DNA of 64,000 nucleotides from Lentzea jiangxiensis (GTDB taxonomy: Bacteria; Actinomycetota; Actinomycetes; Mycobacteriales; Pseudonocardiaceae). A program made the translations under genes and the position numbers. A model generated the notes under the pieces. It saw only the letters and a program-made list of their open reading frames with translations. It made no database searches and was not told the DNA's origin. The stretch spans positions 571,975 to 635,974 of the forward strand of contig NZ_FNIX01000001.1 in the NCBI RefSeq assembly GCF_900104175.1, in the 5' to 3' direction. Positions 9,401 through 18,022 of this stretch are shown here, in pieces; within the stretch, counting starts at the first letter, position 1; each line of letters begins with the position of its first letter.

Positions 9401-9612
9401 ACTTCGCCGTCGCCCGCGCCGTCGTGGACATGGCCAGGGCGATGGGCCGCAAGTGCGTGGCGGAGGGCGTGGAGACCGCGACCCAGTTCCACGTGCTGCG
9501 CGGTGTCGGCGTGGACGCGTACCAGGGCTGGTTGTTCTCGCGTCCGGTGCCGCCCAAGGAGTTCCGCGCCGTGCTAGCCCTCGGGCCGCTCCACATACCC
9601 CGCGCTGGCTGA
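6445..9612 (+). CDS. Multi-PAS sensor with GGDEF and EAL domains (cyclic-di-GMP turnover)
   Basis: This soluble protein of about 1055 residues is predicted to control c-di-GMP. It has five PAS-type modules: an N-terminal one, three tandem PAS_3-like copies each opening with LGSWEF/IGSWAY/LGMWEW and ending in DITES, DVTEA or DVTEQ, and a fifth ending in DITERRR. A GGDEF domain follows with the signature SGDEY (702-706) in place of GGDEF; the usual RxxD inhibitory site is not visible. The C-terminal EAL domain is complete: EAL at 829-831, ELVET, DDFGTGYSS from 950, IKVDRRFV and VAEGVET. Phosphodiesterase activity is therefore likely; cyclase activity is possible but uncertain. There is no membrane segment. 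I chose GTG 6445 because of the GGGAGAGGGTGGGG site; an in-frame GTG at 6367 and ATG at 6510 are alternatives. The last 39 bases overlap the convergent gene. Confidence 0.92.
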   Translation: MPKWVGRATVVNGRARAADKPPMTLDGLTMPDAPSLLVDAKGVVMQANPAAVELAGAQGADDLVGHPLGELLLGNTSDLRLCRVDGSELPVRVARHAVAGTGLQAVLLIDVSDLSAAADALRDEQRRLRKVQRVAELGSWEFDPRTGMTVWSDTHYELLGVDRATVVPGAQAVLDVVHPDDYHMVETYWHGREITGDPIDIEYRIVRPDGQLRWIRGVAEARLDDAGALDKITGYIRDITESKRAATELAQERARLLEAQRIARIGSWAYETGTRAVHRSEVLMEMFAELGMTPDDDLLSGVHPDDRAAVKALRHQLLHAKDDAPVEAEVRSEIGERVYMCRARAEIAPSGRIERYHGTIQDVTEARALERQMREDRRRLADAQQAARLGMWEWNPSTGEVVWSDMLRDLYGIPADVDGSYHYYLDLVHPEDRAWVDDLWRQLAVDEVAVQCEHRVVRPHDGSTRIFRCHGMIVHDAHGKQLAVGTAQDVTEQRAAEARMKRSSQRFTDLVSVTPVGIGLFDEGERLVDANDALCDLLGMELEQLRGMTAEQLTHPEDTSPGLQWAAERTQKIPQRILVRPDGEKVYCELHIALSVQDDGRRFWLIVFLDITERRRAAEALRHQATHDELTGLPNRALVKEILGKALEGPNRSKVAVLFCDIDNFKRVNDSLGHDAGDELLVALARRLEGGLPDGCTAARLSGDEYVIISEDIEAVGGVDALATRVASLLRTAVPVHGQLVRVSASIGAAVPNGSRANGADLLRFADAAMFEAKRAGAGRVSLASAALIASADRQVHLEGQLRDALQHDGLALHFQPVVGVDGAVLTAEALVRWPHPDRGLLPPDVFLPVAEQGDLMRELDRWVLRTALREASTWPAPDGRPVSVAVNLAGLVPGDPEFVDIVSTAIMESGVPWERVVLELVETAFVDLPSRVRQSMDELVKRGVQFAVDDFGTGYSSLARLKDLPAQIIKVDRRFVSGVGNDSSDFAVARAVVDMARAMGRKCVAEGVETATQFHVLRGVGVDAYQGWLFSRPVPPKEFRAVLALGPLHIPRAG

Positions 9613-11124
9613 GATCTCCGGCAGCAGCGCCGCGATGCGGTGCTTGGGCAGGTCGACCAGCCTCACGTCGAGGTCGTCGGACGCCACCGGGGCGTTGTCC
9701 ACGATCTCGGCCGCCTGCCGCTTGGTCAGCACGCCCTGCGACGCGGTGATCAACGCCTCGCGCCACACGTTGCGCAGCTTGCCGTGCGCCTTCATGAGAA
9801 CCTCGCGGACCGTGCGCTCGCCGAGCGACAGCGTGCCGGTGAGGACCTGGTCGGCGACGACGATCGTGGTCTTGCCGTCCGGGTTGTTGCGCAGGAACTT
9901 CAGCTTGAACCGGGTCGCCACCAGCTCCTGCAGTTCCTTCTGCCCCGCCTCCGACGACACCGCGGGGTGGTTGTTCGCGACCAGGCACGCCAGGCGTGCG
10001 GGCGAGGAGGCGAGCAACGTGCGCAGCAGCCACGGTCCCGGGTCCGCGGACAGGTCGACGGCGAGCGACGCCGCGCCCTTGCCGACGGGCTCGGCCCACC
10101 CGGCCGCGCGGGGCTTGGGCGGCGGCGAGGACTCGGGGCGGGGAGCCAGTTCCGACAGGGCCGCCAGGGCTTCCTTCGACGGGCCGGAGGACTCCACGGA
10201 CTGCGCGCCGTGGGTGTAGATGCGCGTGCCACCGGTCACCGCGCGGCGGCCCGTGGGTCGGCAGACGTAGAGGTCCGCCGCGGAACCGATGGCCTGCGCG
10301 CCGTCGAAGCGGTGGAACGCGGGCAGGATCGCCTCGAAGACCAGCCCGAGCTTCTGCAGTTCCTGCTGGACCTTCAGGCCCAGCGCGGGGGTGCGGTCGG
10401 AGAAGCCGTAAGCGAGCAGCAAGCGGCCCGAGGCGATGTCCTCCAGCGCTTCGACGCCGCGCCCGGCGAACAGGCCCATGCCCTCCGGCGTGTAGGGAGG
10501 GTCGCTGAAGACCAGGTCGAACGACTCGAGCACCGACGTCGGCAGCCCGAAACGCATGTCGCAGTGCAGGGTCCGGACGTCGAGACCGCGCGCCCGGGCC
10601 CGTGAGTCGATGAACTCCAGCAGCCGCTCGTCGAGGTCGACCACCGTGATGGACACCTGCGGGTTGACGGCGGCGACGGCCAGCGACGTCAGGTCGTGGT
10701 CGCCCAGGCACAGCAGGCGCCTGCCCGCGAGGTCGTAGGTGGAGTTCAGCCACACCGCGCGGTTGAGAGCGGTCTCCGCCGTCGCCTGGACGTGGTCCAA
10801 CGAGGACAGCGGCGGCGGGACGTCCGCGACGTCCACGAGGATCTGCCGCAGCACGTCCGTGTGGTCCCTCACACCGGAGACGCCGAACTCCGCGCGGTAG
10901 GCCGCGACCAGGCCGGGGGCGAGGCGGTGACGATCACCTGAAGTTTCGGCGTCGTCGCCCAGGGCCTTGAGCAGGTCCTGCACCGTGCGGCGGGGTACCG
11001 CGGGCAGGCGCACGAGCTCCGCCAGCGGGTGCCAGTCCTCGCTGAGCAGGGACAACACCTCGCGAAGCTTGCGGGCGTGCACACCGCGCTCCGCCACCAA
11101 CTGCCGAACCTGGTCGATCGTCAC
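9574..11124 (-). CDS. BpsA-like (bis-aminopropyl spermidine synthase family) protein
   Basis: This 516-residue protein resembles branched-chain polyamine synthase BpsA, an aminopropyltransferase with a methyltransferase-like fold. The N-terminal 100 residues form a winged-helix-like segment. The core has LLCLGDHDLTSLAVAA (ligand-binding motif, GDHD where archaeal BpsA has GDDD), VVDLDERLLEFI and SDPPYTPEG, the DPPYT motif of the family. The C-terminal about 200 residues are lineage-specific. The substrate is unknown; a branched polyamine is only a suggestion. I chose GTG 11124; the frame extends to 11646 but that part lies opposite the opuC ATPase gene and lacks similarity to the family. The start faces opuCA divergently, and the 3' end overlaps the GGDEF-EAL gene. 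Confidence 0.75.
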   Translation of the reverse strand: MTIDQVRQLVAERGVHARKLREVLSLLSEDWHPLAELVRLPAVPRRTVQDLLKALGDDAETSGDRHRLAPGLVAAYRAEFGVSGVRDHTDVLRQILVDVADVPPPLSSLDHVQATAETALNRAVWLNSTYDLAGRRLLCLGDHDLTSLAVAAVNPQVSITVVDLDERLLEFIDSRARARGLDVRTLHCDMRFGLPTSVLESFDLVFSDPPYTPEGMGLFAGRGVEALEDIASGRLLLAYGFSDRTPALGLKVQQELQKLGLVFEAILPAFHRFDGAQAIGSAADLYVCRPTGRRAVTGGTRIYTHGAQSVESSGPSKEALAALSELAPRPESSPPPKPRAAGWAEPVGKGAASLAVDLSADPGPWLLRTLLASSPARLACLVANNHPAVSSEAGQKELQELVATRFKLKFLRNNPDGKTTIVVADQVLTGTLSLGERTVREVLMKAHGKLRNVWREALITASQGVLTKRQAAEIVDNAPVASDDLDVRLVDLPKHRIAALLPEISASAGYVERPEG

Positions 11125-11257
11125 AAGCGGTAAACCATACGGCCTGCCACATCGTGGAACGTTGTGCCGGGGTACGCCGAACGAGTTAAGGTCAGTGGGA
11201 TCTGCATCCAGGGCGGTCCGAATCGGGGAGGCCGTCGCGACCGGAGGGATCCGAAGG

Positions 11258-12336
<1,079 letters not shown>

Positions 12337-12340
<4 letters not shown>

Positions 12341-12975
12341 CCTGGATCCTCGAGAACTGGGAGAGGTTCTGGGAAGTCACCGCGGTGCACCTCCGGCTCT
12401 CGATCGTGCCGGTGCTGGCCGGGTTCGCGCTCTCCATCCCGCTCGGGTGGTTCGCGAGCCGGTCCGCCAAGGCGCGCGCGGTCCTCTTCCCGCTCGCCAA
12501 CGTGCTGTTCACGATCCCGTCGATCGCGCTGATCGTGATCACGCCGATCCTGATCGGCGTCAAGATCCTCGACGAGATCAACGTCATCGTGCCGCTGGTG
12601 ATCTACACGGTCGCGCTGATGGTCCGCTCGGTCAGCGACGCGCTGGCGGCGGTGCCGGGCAACGTGATCGCCGCCGCGAACGCGATGGGGTACCGCCCGC
12701 TGCGGCGCTTCCTCACCGTCGACTTCCCGCTGGCGCTGCCGGTCACGATCGCGGGCCTGCGGGTCGCGACCGTGTCGAACATCAGCATGGTGAGCGTCGG
12801 CGCGCTCGTCGGGCTCGGCGGCTACGGCCAGCTCTTCACCGAGGGCTACCAGACCGACCACACCGAGAAGGTCCTCGCGGGCCTCATCGGGACGGTCGTG
12901 CTGGCGGTGCTCGCGGACGGCCTGCTGCTGCTCATCGGACGACTGCTCACGCCGTGGGCACGGGCGGGGAGGTGA
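12337..12975 (+). CDS. opuCB: Osmolyte ABC importer permease, first subunit
   Basis: This 212-residue inner-membrane permease has about five membrane segments and the binding-protein-dependent transport EAA-like loop (VIAAANAMGYRPLRRFLTVDFPLALP), which contacts the ATPase. It starts with GTG overlapping the opuCA stop (GTGA), so the two are translationally coupled. It pairs with the second permease to form the channel. Confidence 0.9.
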
Positions 12976-12980
12976 GCTGA

Positions 12981-13646
12981 ATGGGCGCCTGGCTCTTCGA
13001 CCCCGCGCACTGGTCCGGCCCGACCGGGATCCCGGTGCGGCTGCTGGAACACCTCGGGTACACGCTGTTGACGTTGCTCATCGCCGCGGTGATCGCGATC
13101 CCCCTCGGCGCGTTCGTCGGCCACACCGGCAGGGGCGGGTTCGCGATCGTCGGGCTCTCCAACGCCTTGCGCGCGTTGCCGACCACGGCCGTGCTGATCC
13201 TCGTCGTGCTGTGGGCGGGCCTCGGCGACTTCCCGGTCTACGTCGCACTGGTGCTGCTGGCCGTGCCGCCGATCATGGCGGGCACGTACGCCGGCGTGCG
13301 CGCGGTCGACCCGATGGCCGTCGACGCCGCGCGCGGCGTCGGCATGCGCGAGTCGGGCGTGCTGCTCAACGTGGAGATCCCGAACGCGCTTCCCCTGATC
13401 TACGGCGGTTTCCGCGGCGCCGCGCTGCAGGTCGTCGCCACCGCCACCATCGCCGCCTACACGGGCGCCGGTGGTCTCGGCAGGTTCGTCTTCGACGGCC
13501 TCGCCCTGCAGGAGTTCGGACAGATGCTCGCCGGCGCGGTGCTCGTGGCACTGCTCGCCGTTCTCGTCGACCTGGGGTTCGCCGGCCTGCAGCGGCTGAC
13601 GGTCTCGCCAGGGCTGCGTCCAGCAGGAACCGGAGGAAAGAGATGA
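12981..13646 (+). CDS. opuCD: Osmolyte ABC importer permease, second subunit
   Basis: This 221-residue membrane protein is homologous to the preceding permease, with several hydrophobic segments and the coupling loop VDAARGVGMRESGVLLNVEIPNALPLI. The ATG at 12981 follows GGGGAGGTGAGCTGA, 5 bases after the previous stop. The end overlaps the start of the binding-protein gene (ATGA). The order ATPase, permease, permease, binding protein differs slightly from opuCABCD of Firmicutes but is common in actinomycetes. Confidence 0.9.
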   Translation: MGAWLFDPAHWSGPTGIPVRLLEHLGYTLLTLLIAAVIAIPLGAFVGHTGRGGFAIVGLSNALRALPTTAVLILVVLWAGLGDFPVYVALVLLAVPPIMAGTYAGVRAVDPMAVDAARGVGMRESGVLLNVEIPNALPLIYGGFRGAALQVVATATIAAYTGAGGLGRFVFDGLALQEFGQMLAGAVLVALLAVLVDLGFAGLQRLTVSPGLRPAGTGGKR

Positions 13647-14542
13647 AGCGCATCGCGACAGCAGTCGCCGCGGTCATGCTTCTGTCGGCGTGCGGTGGAG
13701 ATCCGCTGGCCGGGAGCGGCAACAACGAGCCGGCCCCGACGGACACGATCGTCGTGGGCTCCGCCAACTTCCCGGAGTCCCGCCTGCTCGCGGAGATCTA
13801 CGCGGAAGCCCTGTCCGCCAAGGGCGTCAAGGTCTCCAAGAAGCTGAACATCGGCAACCGCGAGCTGTACTACAAGGGCGTGCAGGACGGCTCGATCGAC
13901 CTGATCCCCGAGTACACGGGCGTGCTGCTCAAGCACATCAACAAGGACGCCACCGAGGTCGGTTCCGACGAGGTGTACGCGGCGCTCAAGAAGGCCCTGC
14001 CGCAGAACCTGGTCGTGCTCGACAAGTCCGCTGCGGAGGACAAGGACGCGGTCGTCGTCACCAAGCAGATCGCGGCCCAGTACAGCCTCAAGTCGCTCGA
14101 CGACCTCGTGCCGTACTGCAAGGACCTGGCCTTCGGCGGCCCGCCGGAGTTCCAGAACCGCCCCGACGGCCTGTCGGGTCTCAAGGCGAAGTACAACTGC
14201 GAGTTCAAGGAGTTCAAGTCCCTCGACGTCGGCGGTCCCGTGACCGTCGCCGGGCTGAAGGACAACACGGTGCAGGCCGCCAACCTGTTCACCACGGACT
14301 ACGCGATCAAGGCCAACGAGTTCGTGGTCCTGGAAGACCCGAAGAACGTCTTCGCCGCGCAGAACGTGCTGCCGCTCATCAACGAGAAGAAGGCGTCGCA
14401 GCAGGTCCGCGACACCCTCAACGCCATCTCGAGGAAGATCGACACGAAGACGCTGCTGGACCTGAACCAGAAGCTGGCCGGACCGGACAAGCCGGAGCCG
14501 GAGAAGGTCGCCAAGGAGTGGCTCGCCGGCGCGGGCATCTGA
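13643..14542 (+). CDS. opuCC: Osmolyte ABC importer substrate-binding lipoprotein
   Basis: This 299-residue extracytoplasmic binding protein of the OpuAC/OpuCC family delivers the substrate to the permeases. It has a lipoprotein signal peptide with the lipobox LLSAC (lipidated Cys17), a short flexible linker, then VVGSANFPESRLLAEIYAEAL, IGNRELYYKGVQDGSIDLIPEYTG and TTDYAIKANEFVVLEDPKN, all typical of the glycine betaine/choline family. The ATG at 13643 overlaps the previous stop, giving coupling. A strong terminator follows. Confidence 0.92.
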   Translation: MKRIATAVAAVMLLSACGGDPLAGSGNNEPAPTDTIVVGSANFPESRLLAEIYAEALSAKGVKVSKKLNIGNRELYYKGVQDGSIDLIPEYTGVLLKHINKDATEVGSDEVYAALKKALPQNLVVLDKSAAEDKDAVVVTKQIAAQYSLKSLDDLVPYCKDLAFGGPPEFQNRPDGLSGLKAKYNCEFKEFKSLDVGGPVTVAGLKDNTVQAANLFTTDYAIKANEFVVLEDPKNVFAAQNVLPLINEKKASQQVRDTLNAISRKIDTKTLLDLNQKLAGPDKPEPEKVAKEWLAGAGI

Positions 14543-14557
14543 CGTCGTGCGAAGGGC

Positions 14558-14597
14558 GGGGCGGGCACCTCCGGGTGTCCGCCCCGTCGTTGTTTCC
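14558..14597 (+). terminator. Terminator of the opuC operon
   Basis: The stem GGGGCGGGCAC/GTGTCCGCCCC (one G-U pair, 11 bp) with loop CTCCGG is at 14558-14585, followed by GTCGTTGTTTCC. It lies 15 bases after opuCC and also meets the end of the convergent GNAT gene, so it may serve both. Confidence 0.8.
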
Positions 14598-15577
14598 TAC
14601 AGCGCGAGATCAGCCGTGCGAGCGCACAGGTCAACGGTGGTGATCCGGTCGGTGAAGCCGAGCGAGTGGTTGATCCGCCGCATGTGCTCGTTGGTGCTGT
14701 TCGTCTCGGTCTCGACGATCTCGATGCCGGTGAGCCGGCGCAGCAGGTGCGCTTTGACCAACCGGCCGATGCCTTTGCCGCGATGGGCTGGAAGTACGCC
14801 GGTGTAGCGCTGGTGGCCAATGGAAGGCCGCGAGAGAGTGCGGTGCACAACCGTCACTCCGGCAGCCTCGTCGCCGTACAGCGCGAGGACGACCCACACG
14901 TCTACACCGGCTGCGGACAGGGTGTCCTCCTCCTGCCTCACCCGCTCCGGTGTGTACGTGGTCAGCTCGATCGCGCTGTCGCCCATGGGCTGGTCCTTCG
15001 TGGTGTTGAGCGCGTCGGCGTACGCGTCGAGCAGGGCTTCCGGAGCCCGTCCTGTCCAGTGCGCGAGGCGGTAGCCGGCCGGCACCTCACCCGGCTCGGG
15101 CAGCGGGCCGGTGAGCACCAGGTCCTGCAGGGTGAGCGAACTGACGACGGCGAAGCCCCTGGCGGTTGCCCACCGCTCGCCCTCACCGCCCCGGGGAACC
15201 CACGAGGCCTCGGCGGTGTCGCGGTCCGCCAGGCGCACGGCGTGCCGGAGCAACGCGGTGCCGATGCCTTTGCCCCGCCGCCGCTCGTCCACCACGACCT
15301 CGCCCGTGACGAGATGCGCGTTGTCGCCCGTCGGCAGGTAGCCGCGCGCGTACCCGACGACCCGTCCGCGCTCCCGCGCGACCAGGAACCGCGAACGGCC
15401 CCAGCCGATCTCCGGCGTCCGCTGCCTGCGCACCCACCCGCTGAACTCCGGCAGCTCTCGCGACGGCAGGGCGGTCGTCCACCAGGCGACCTGCAGGTCG
15501 AACAGGGCGCGCTGGTCGGCTTCGGCGGCATCGGCGATGTCGAGCTCTTCGATGTCGATTTCCCCCATGCCCACCAT
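14597..15577 (-). CDS. GNAT-family N-acetyltransferase, two-domain
   Basis: This 326-residue protein has two tandem GNAT domains. The N-terminal copy has VVVDERRRGKGIGTALLRHAV, and the C-terminal copy has YTGVLPAHRGKGIGRLVKAHLL with the later TNEHMRRINHSLGF. Both show the acetyl-CoA pyrophosphate loop (R/Q-x-x-G-x-G/A). Such double GNAT proteins are common in actinomycetes and their substrates are mostly unknown. ATG 15577 or ATG 15568 could be the start; neither has a strong ribosome binding site. It lies 32 bases after the IclR regulator gene on the same strand and is probably cotranscribed with it. Confidence 0.88.
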   Translation of the reverse strand: MVGMGEIDIEELDIADAAEADQRALFDLQVAWWTTALPSRELPEFSGWVRRQRTPEIGWGRSRFLVARERGRVVGYARGYLPTGDNAHLVTGEVVVDERRRGKGIGTALLRHAVRLADRDTAEASWVPRGGEGERWATARGFAVVSSLTLQDLVLTGPLPEPGEVPAGYRLAHWTGRAPEALLDAYADALNTTKDQPMGDSAIELTTYTPERVRQEEDTLSAAGVDVWVVLALYGDEAAGVTVVHRTLSRPSIGHQRYTGVLPAHRGKGIGRLVKAHLLRRLTGIEIVETETNSTNEHMRRINHSLGFTDRITTVDLCARTADLAL

Positions 15578-15609
15578 GAAAGCAGGCCCGTGGCGGCTCG
15601 CCGGAGCAG

Positions 15610-16425
15610 TTACCCCGACGCCGCGTGACCGCCGATCCGCACCGTCAGCTCCTCCGCCGCCTTGCGGACCTCCTTGGCGAGGTCGGGCCACGTCTGCCCG
15701 CACGGCGTGTCGCACAGGTGCCGGAACGTCAGGGTGATGGCCGCGATCGGCCGCTCGCCGTGGTCGAACACCGGCGCCGCCACCGACGCGAACCCGGCCG
15801 TCACGAAGCCGTCCTCGACGGCCCAGCCCTGGCGGCGTTCCCGGGTGAGCAGCCTGCGCAGCGCCGGCAGGTTGTGCGGGCCTCGGCCGGTCCGGTCGAC
15901 GAACGCCGCCACCGACGGCAGCAGTGCCCTGACCTGGGCCGGGGGCAGGTGGGCCAGCATCGCGCGGCCCGAGGCGGTGAGGTGCGCGGGCAGGCGGACG
16001 CCGACGTCGGAGACGATGGACTGCGGCTGGCGGGGCTGCTCGCGCACGAGGTACAGGGCTTCGGCGCCGTGCAGCACGCCCAAGTGGGCGACCTTCTCCA
16101 TGCGGTCGGCGAGCTTGCGGAGCAACGGGCGGGCCAGGCGTTCCAGCGGGTCGTGGCGCAGGTAGGCGGAGCCGAGCTCGAACGCCGCGACGCCGAGGCC
16201 GTAGCGCTTCTCCTCGGGGAAGTGGGTCGCGAAGCCCGCCTCGGTGAGTTCCGAGAGCAGGTGGTAGGTCGTCGACCTGGGCAGGTTCAGCTCCCGCGCG
16301 ACCGATGCCGCGGAGACGGGCCCCGGTCTGCCCGCGAGCAGCCGGAGGACCGCCAGCCCTCGCCGGAGCGCGGGAACGTCGCTGCTGCTGCCCACGGGGT
16401 GATTTTCCCATGTGATCCAGCCCAC
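15610..16425 (-). CDS. IclR-family transcriptional regulator
   Basis: This 271-residue protein has an N-terminal winged helix (LAGRPGPVSAASVARELNLP then STTYHLLSELTEAGF) and a C-terminal effector-binding IclR domain (LGVLHGAEALYLVREQ, LPAHLTASGRAMLAHLP, AAPVFDHGERPIAAITLT). IclR proteins bind small metabolites and often repress catabolic genes. The GTG start at 16425 follows GGAGGAACG. It is upstream of the GNAT gene on the same strand. Because the hut operon is 1.6 kb away and IclR-type regulators are used for catabolic operons, it could act there, but two unrelated genes intervene and nothing in the sequence proves it. Confidence 0.9.
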   Translation of the reverse strand: MGWITWENHPVGSSSDVPALRRGLAVLRLLAGRPGPVSAASVARELNLPRSTTYHLLSELTEAGFATHFPEEKRYGLGVAAFELGSAYLRHDPLERLARPLLRKLADRMEKVAHLGVLHGAEALYLVREQPRQPQSIVSDVGVRLPAHLTASGRAMLAHLPPAQVRALLPSVAAFVDRTGRGPHNLPALRRLLTRERRQGWAVEDGFVTAGFASVAAPVFDHGERPIAAITLTFRHLCDTPCGQTWPDLAKEVRKAAEELTVRIGGHAASG

Positions 16426-16507
16426 GCCGTTCCTCCATCAGGGCACACTCAACAGAACAGCCCCGAGCTGCGTCCTAGGGGTGTGACGGTTTTGAAGGGG
16501 GTCGGGA

Positions 16508-17035
16508 TTGACACCGAGTTTCGATGACTTCGTGGCAGACCAGGTGACCCCGTTGCTGCGCTACGCCACCGTGCTCACGTGCGACCCGCACCTGGCCCAG
16601 GACGTGGTCCAGGAAGTCCTGCTGCGCGCGCAGCAGAAGTGGGACCGCATCGGTTCAGTCGACCTCCCTCACGCCTACGTCAAGCGCATGGTGACCAACG
16701 AGTACCTCTCGTGGCGCCGGCGCAGGGCCGCCAAGGACGTCGCCCTCTGCATGACTACCCTGGAGTCCGTCACCCCGCCCGTCCGCGACACGACCCACCA
16801 CTACGACGAGCGGGAAGCCATGTTGCAGCGGATCGCGAAGCTGCCCCGCAAACAGCGGGCCGCGGTCGTCCTGCGCTACTACGAGAACTACGAGGACTCG
16901 GAGATCGCACAGATGCTCGGTTGTGCCGAGGGAACCGTGCGCAGCCACATCTCACGTGCGCTGGCCACACTCCGCATGGAACACACGCCGGAGCCCGCTG
17001 GTGTCGGGTTGCGGCTCGGGGAGGGCCTGTCGTGA
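16508..17035 (+). CDS. SigE-family ECF RNA polymerase sigma factor
   Basis: This 175-residue sigma-70 family protein has region 2 (FVADQVTPLLRYATVLTCDPHLAQDVVQEV, then AYVKRMVTNEYLSWRRRR) and region 4 (LPRKQRAAVVLRYYENYEDSEIAQMLGCAEGTVRSHISRAL). This corresponds to the actinobacterial SigE-family/SigE-like ECF group. The TTG start at 16508 is preceded by GAAGGGGGTCGG. The stop overlaps the next start (GTGA), so the partner membrane protein is likely its coregulated or inhibitory protein. The promoter class it recognises cannot be told. Confidence 0.9.
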   Translation: MTPSFDDFVADQVTPLLRYATVLTCDPHLAQDVVQEVLLRAQQKWDRIGSVDLPHAYVKRMVTNEYLSWRRRRAAKDVALCMTTLESVTPPVRDTTHHYDEREAMLQRIAKLPRKQRAAVVLRYYENYEDSEIAQMLGCAEGTVRSHISRALATLRMEHTPEPAGVGLRLGEGLS

Positions 17036-17949
17036 ACGACACCGAACAGCTGATCAAGGACGCGCTCGGCAAGCTCGCCGAACGCACCCCGCACCCGGGA
17101 CCGACGCTCAACGCCCTGCGGCGCAAGCACAAGCGGCAGCGGAACAACATCTTCCTGATCGCGACGGCCGGAGTCGCCGCCGTCGCGGTCCTGGTCTTCG
17201 GCGGGCTCGTCGCGAGCGACAGGTACGCGCCGCCGACGGGCGGTGACGCGGCCGCCGCGCTCGTCCCGGACGCTGCGGGAGGCATCGCCCTCGAGTACGC
17301 GCCCCACTGGCTGCCGGACGGGTTCGTCGAAGGTGCCCGCGGCGTCAGCGGGGGGCTGTCCGCGCGCGTCTGGGTGCCGTCGAACGCCCCGGTGGACGCC
17401 GGCGACGGTGGCGGCCCGTCCGTCTCGGTCGGCAGCACCCCGGACCACCCGGACACCACCGGCTGGCAGGAGGTGTCGGTTCGCGGGCTGAAGGGCCACC
17501 TGCGGGTCGAGGGCCAGACCGCCACGGTGGCGTGGAAGGCCCAGGACGTCGTCCTCGTCAGCGTGCGCGAGGTGGGGGACGTGCGGGAGACGGCGCTGCG
17601 CGTGGCCGACTCGGTGAGGGCCGACGCCAAGCTCGCCTACCAGCCCGCTTTCCGGCTGAACGGTCAGCCGGCGGCCCGGGTGGGCGGAACCGGACCGGCG
17701 GACTGGGTCGCCCGTGCGGACACCCCCGCCAGGGTGCAGGTGTCGCCGCGAACCCCGCAGCTCGGCGGTTCCCGGACGCCCGTCTCCGTCCGCGGCAAGC
17801 AGGGCTTCGTCGAGAACGGGGACGTCGTGGTGCGGGACGGCGACGTCTGGATCATCGCGACCGGTGACCTGCCCGTCGACGAGCTGGTCGCCGCCGTCAA
17901 CCAGGTCGAGTTGCTCAAAGCCGACACGAGCTGGATCCGCAAGAGGTAG
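17032..17949 (+). CDS. Single-pass membrane protein, putative partner of the ECF sigma factor
   Basis: This 305-residue protein has a basic cytoplasmic N-terminus of about 38 residues, one membrane segment (about 40-62) and a large extracytoplasmic domain rich in Gly, Ala and Val. It has no zinc-binding HxxxCxxC motif of ZAS anti-sigma factors. Its position and 4-base overlap with the sigma gene suggest an anti-sigma or signalling role, which is inference; no domain family is recognisable by eye. Two hairpins follow its stop. Confidence 0.75.
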   Translation: MNDTEQLIKDALGKLAERTPHPGPTLNALRRKHKRQRNNIFLIATAGVAAVAVLVFGGLVASDRYAPPTGGDAAAALVPDAAGGIALEYAPHWLPDGFVEGARGVSGGLSARVWVPSNAPVDAGDGGGPSVSVGSTPDHPDTTGWQEVSVRGLKGHLRVEGQTATVAWKAQDVVLVSVREVGDVRETALRVADSVRADAKLAYQPAFRLNGQPAARVGGTGPADWVARADTPARVQVSPRTPQLGGSRTPVSVRGKQGFVENGDVVVRDGDVWIIATGDLPVDELVAAVNQVELLKADTSWIRKR

Positions 17950-17951
17950 CT

Positions 17952-18009
17952 CGTCTGGCATCCCAGACGCCATCATCCGCTCCGGGGTCGCTGAGGCGGC
18001 CCCGGAGCG
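17952..18009 (+). terminator. Two adjacent hairpins in the hutH upstream region
   Basis: Hairpin 1 is CGTCTGG-CATC-CCAGACG (17952-17969), starting 2 bases after the stop of the membrane-protein gene. Hairpin 2 has 10-bp perfect arms CGCTCCGGGG/CCCCGGAGCG (17978-17987 and 18000-18009) with a 12-base loop, ending 13 bases before hutH. The first may terminate the sigma operon. The second could be a terminator, an attenuator, or an operator for the hut regulator. Confidence 0.5.
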
Positions 18010-18022
18010 CTGTGATGTCTGC

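Noticed and set aside
6325-9492. 1055-codon minus-strand open frame opposite the PAS-GGDEF-EAL gene
   Set aside because: The real gene has all domain motifs; the antisense translation is low-complexity Arg/Val/His/Gln-rich shadow sequence.
15610-16425. IclR protein as the proven hut regulator
   Set aside because: It is separated from hutH by a sigma factor/membrane protein pair and its own operon partner is a GNAT gene. Only a possibility, so not annotated as HutR.
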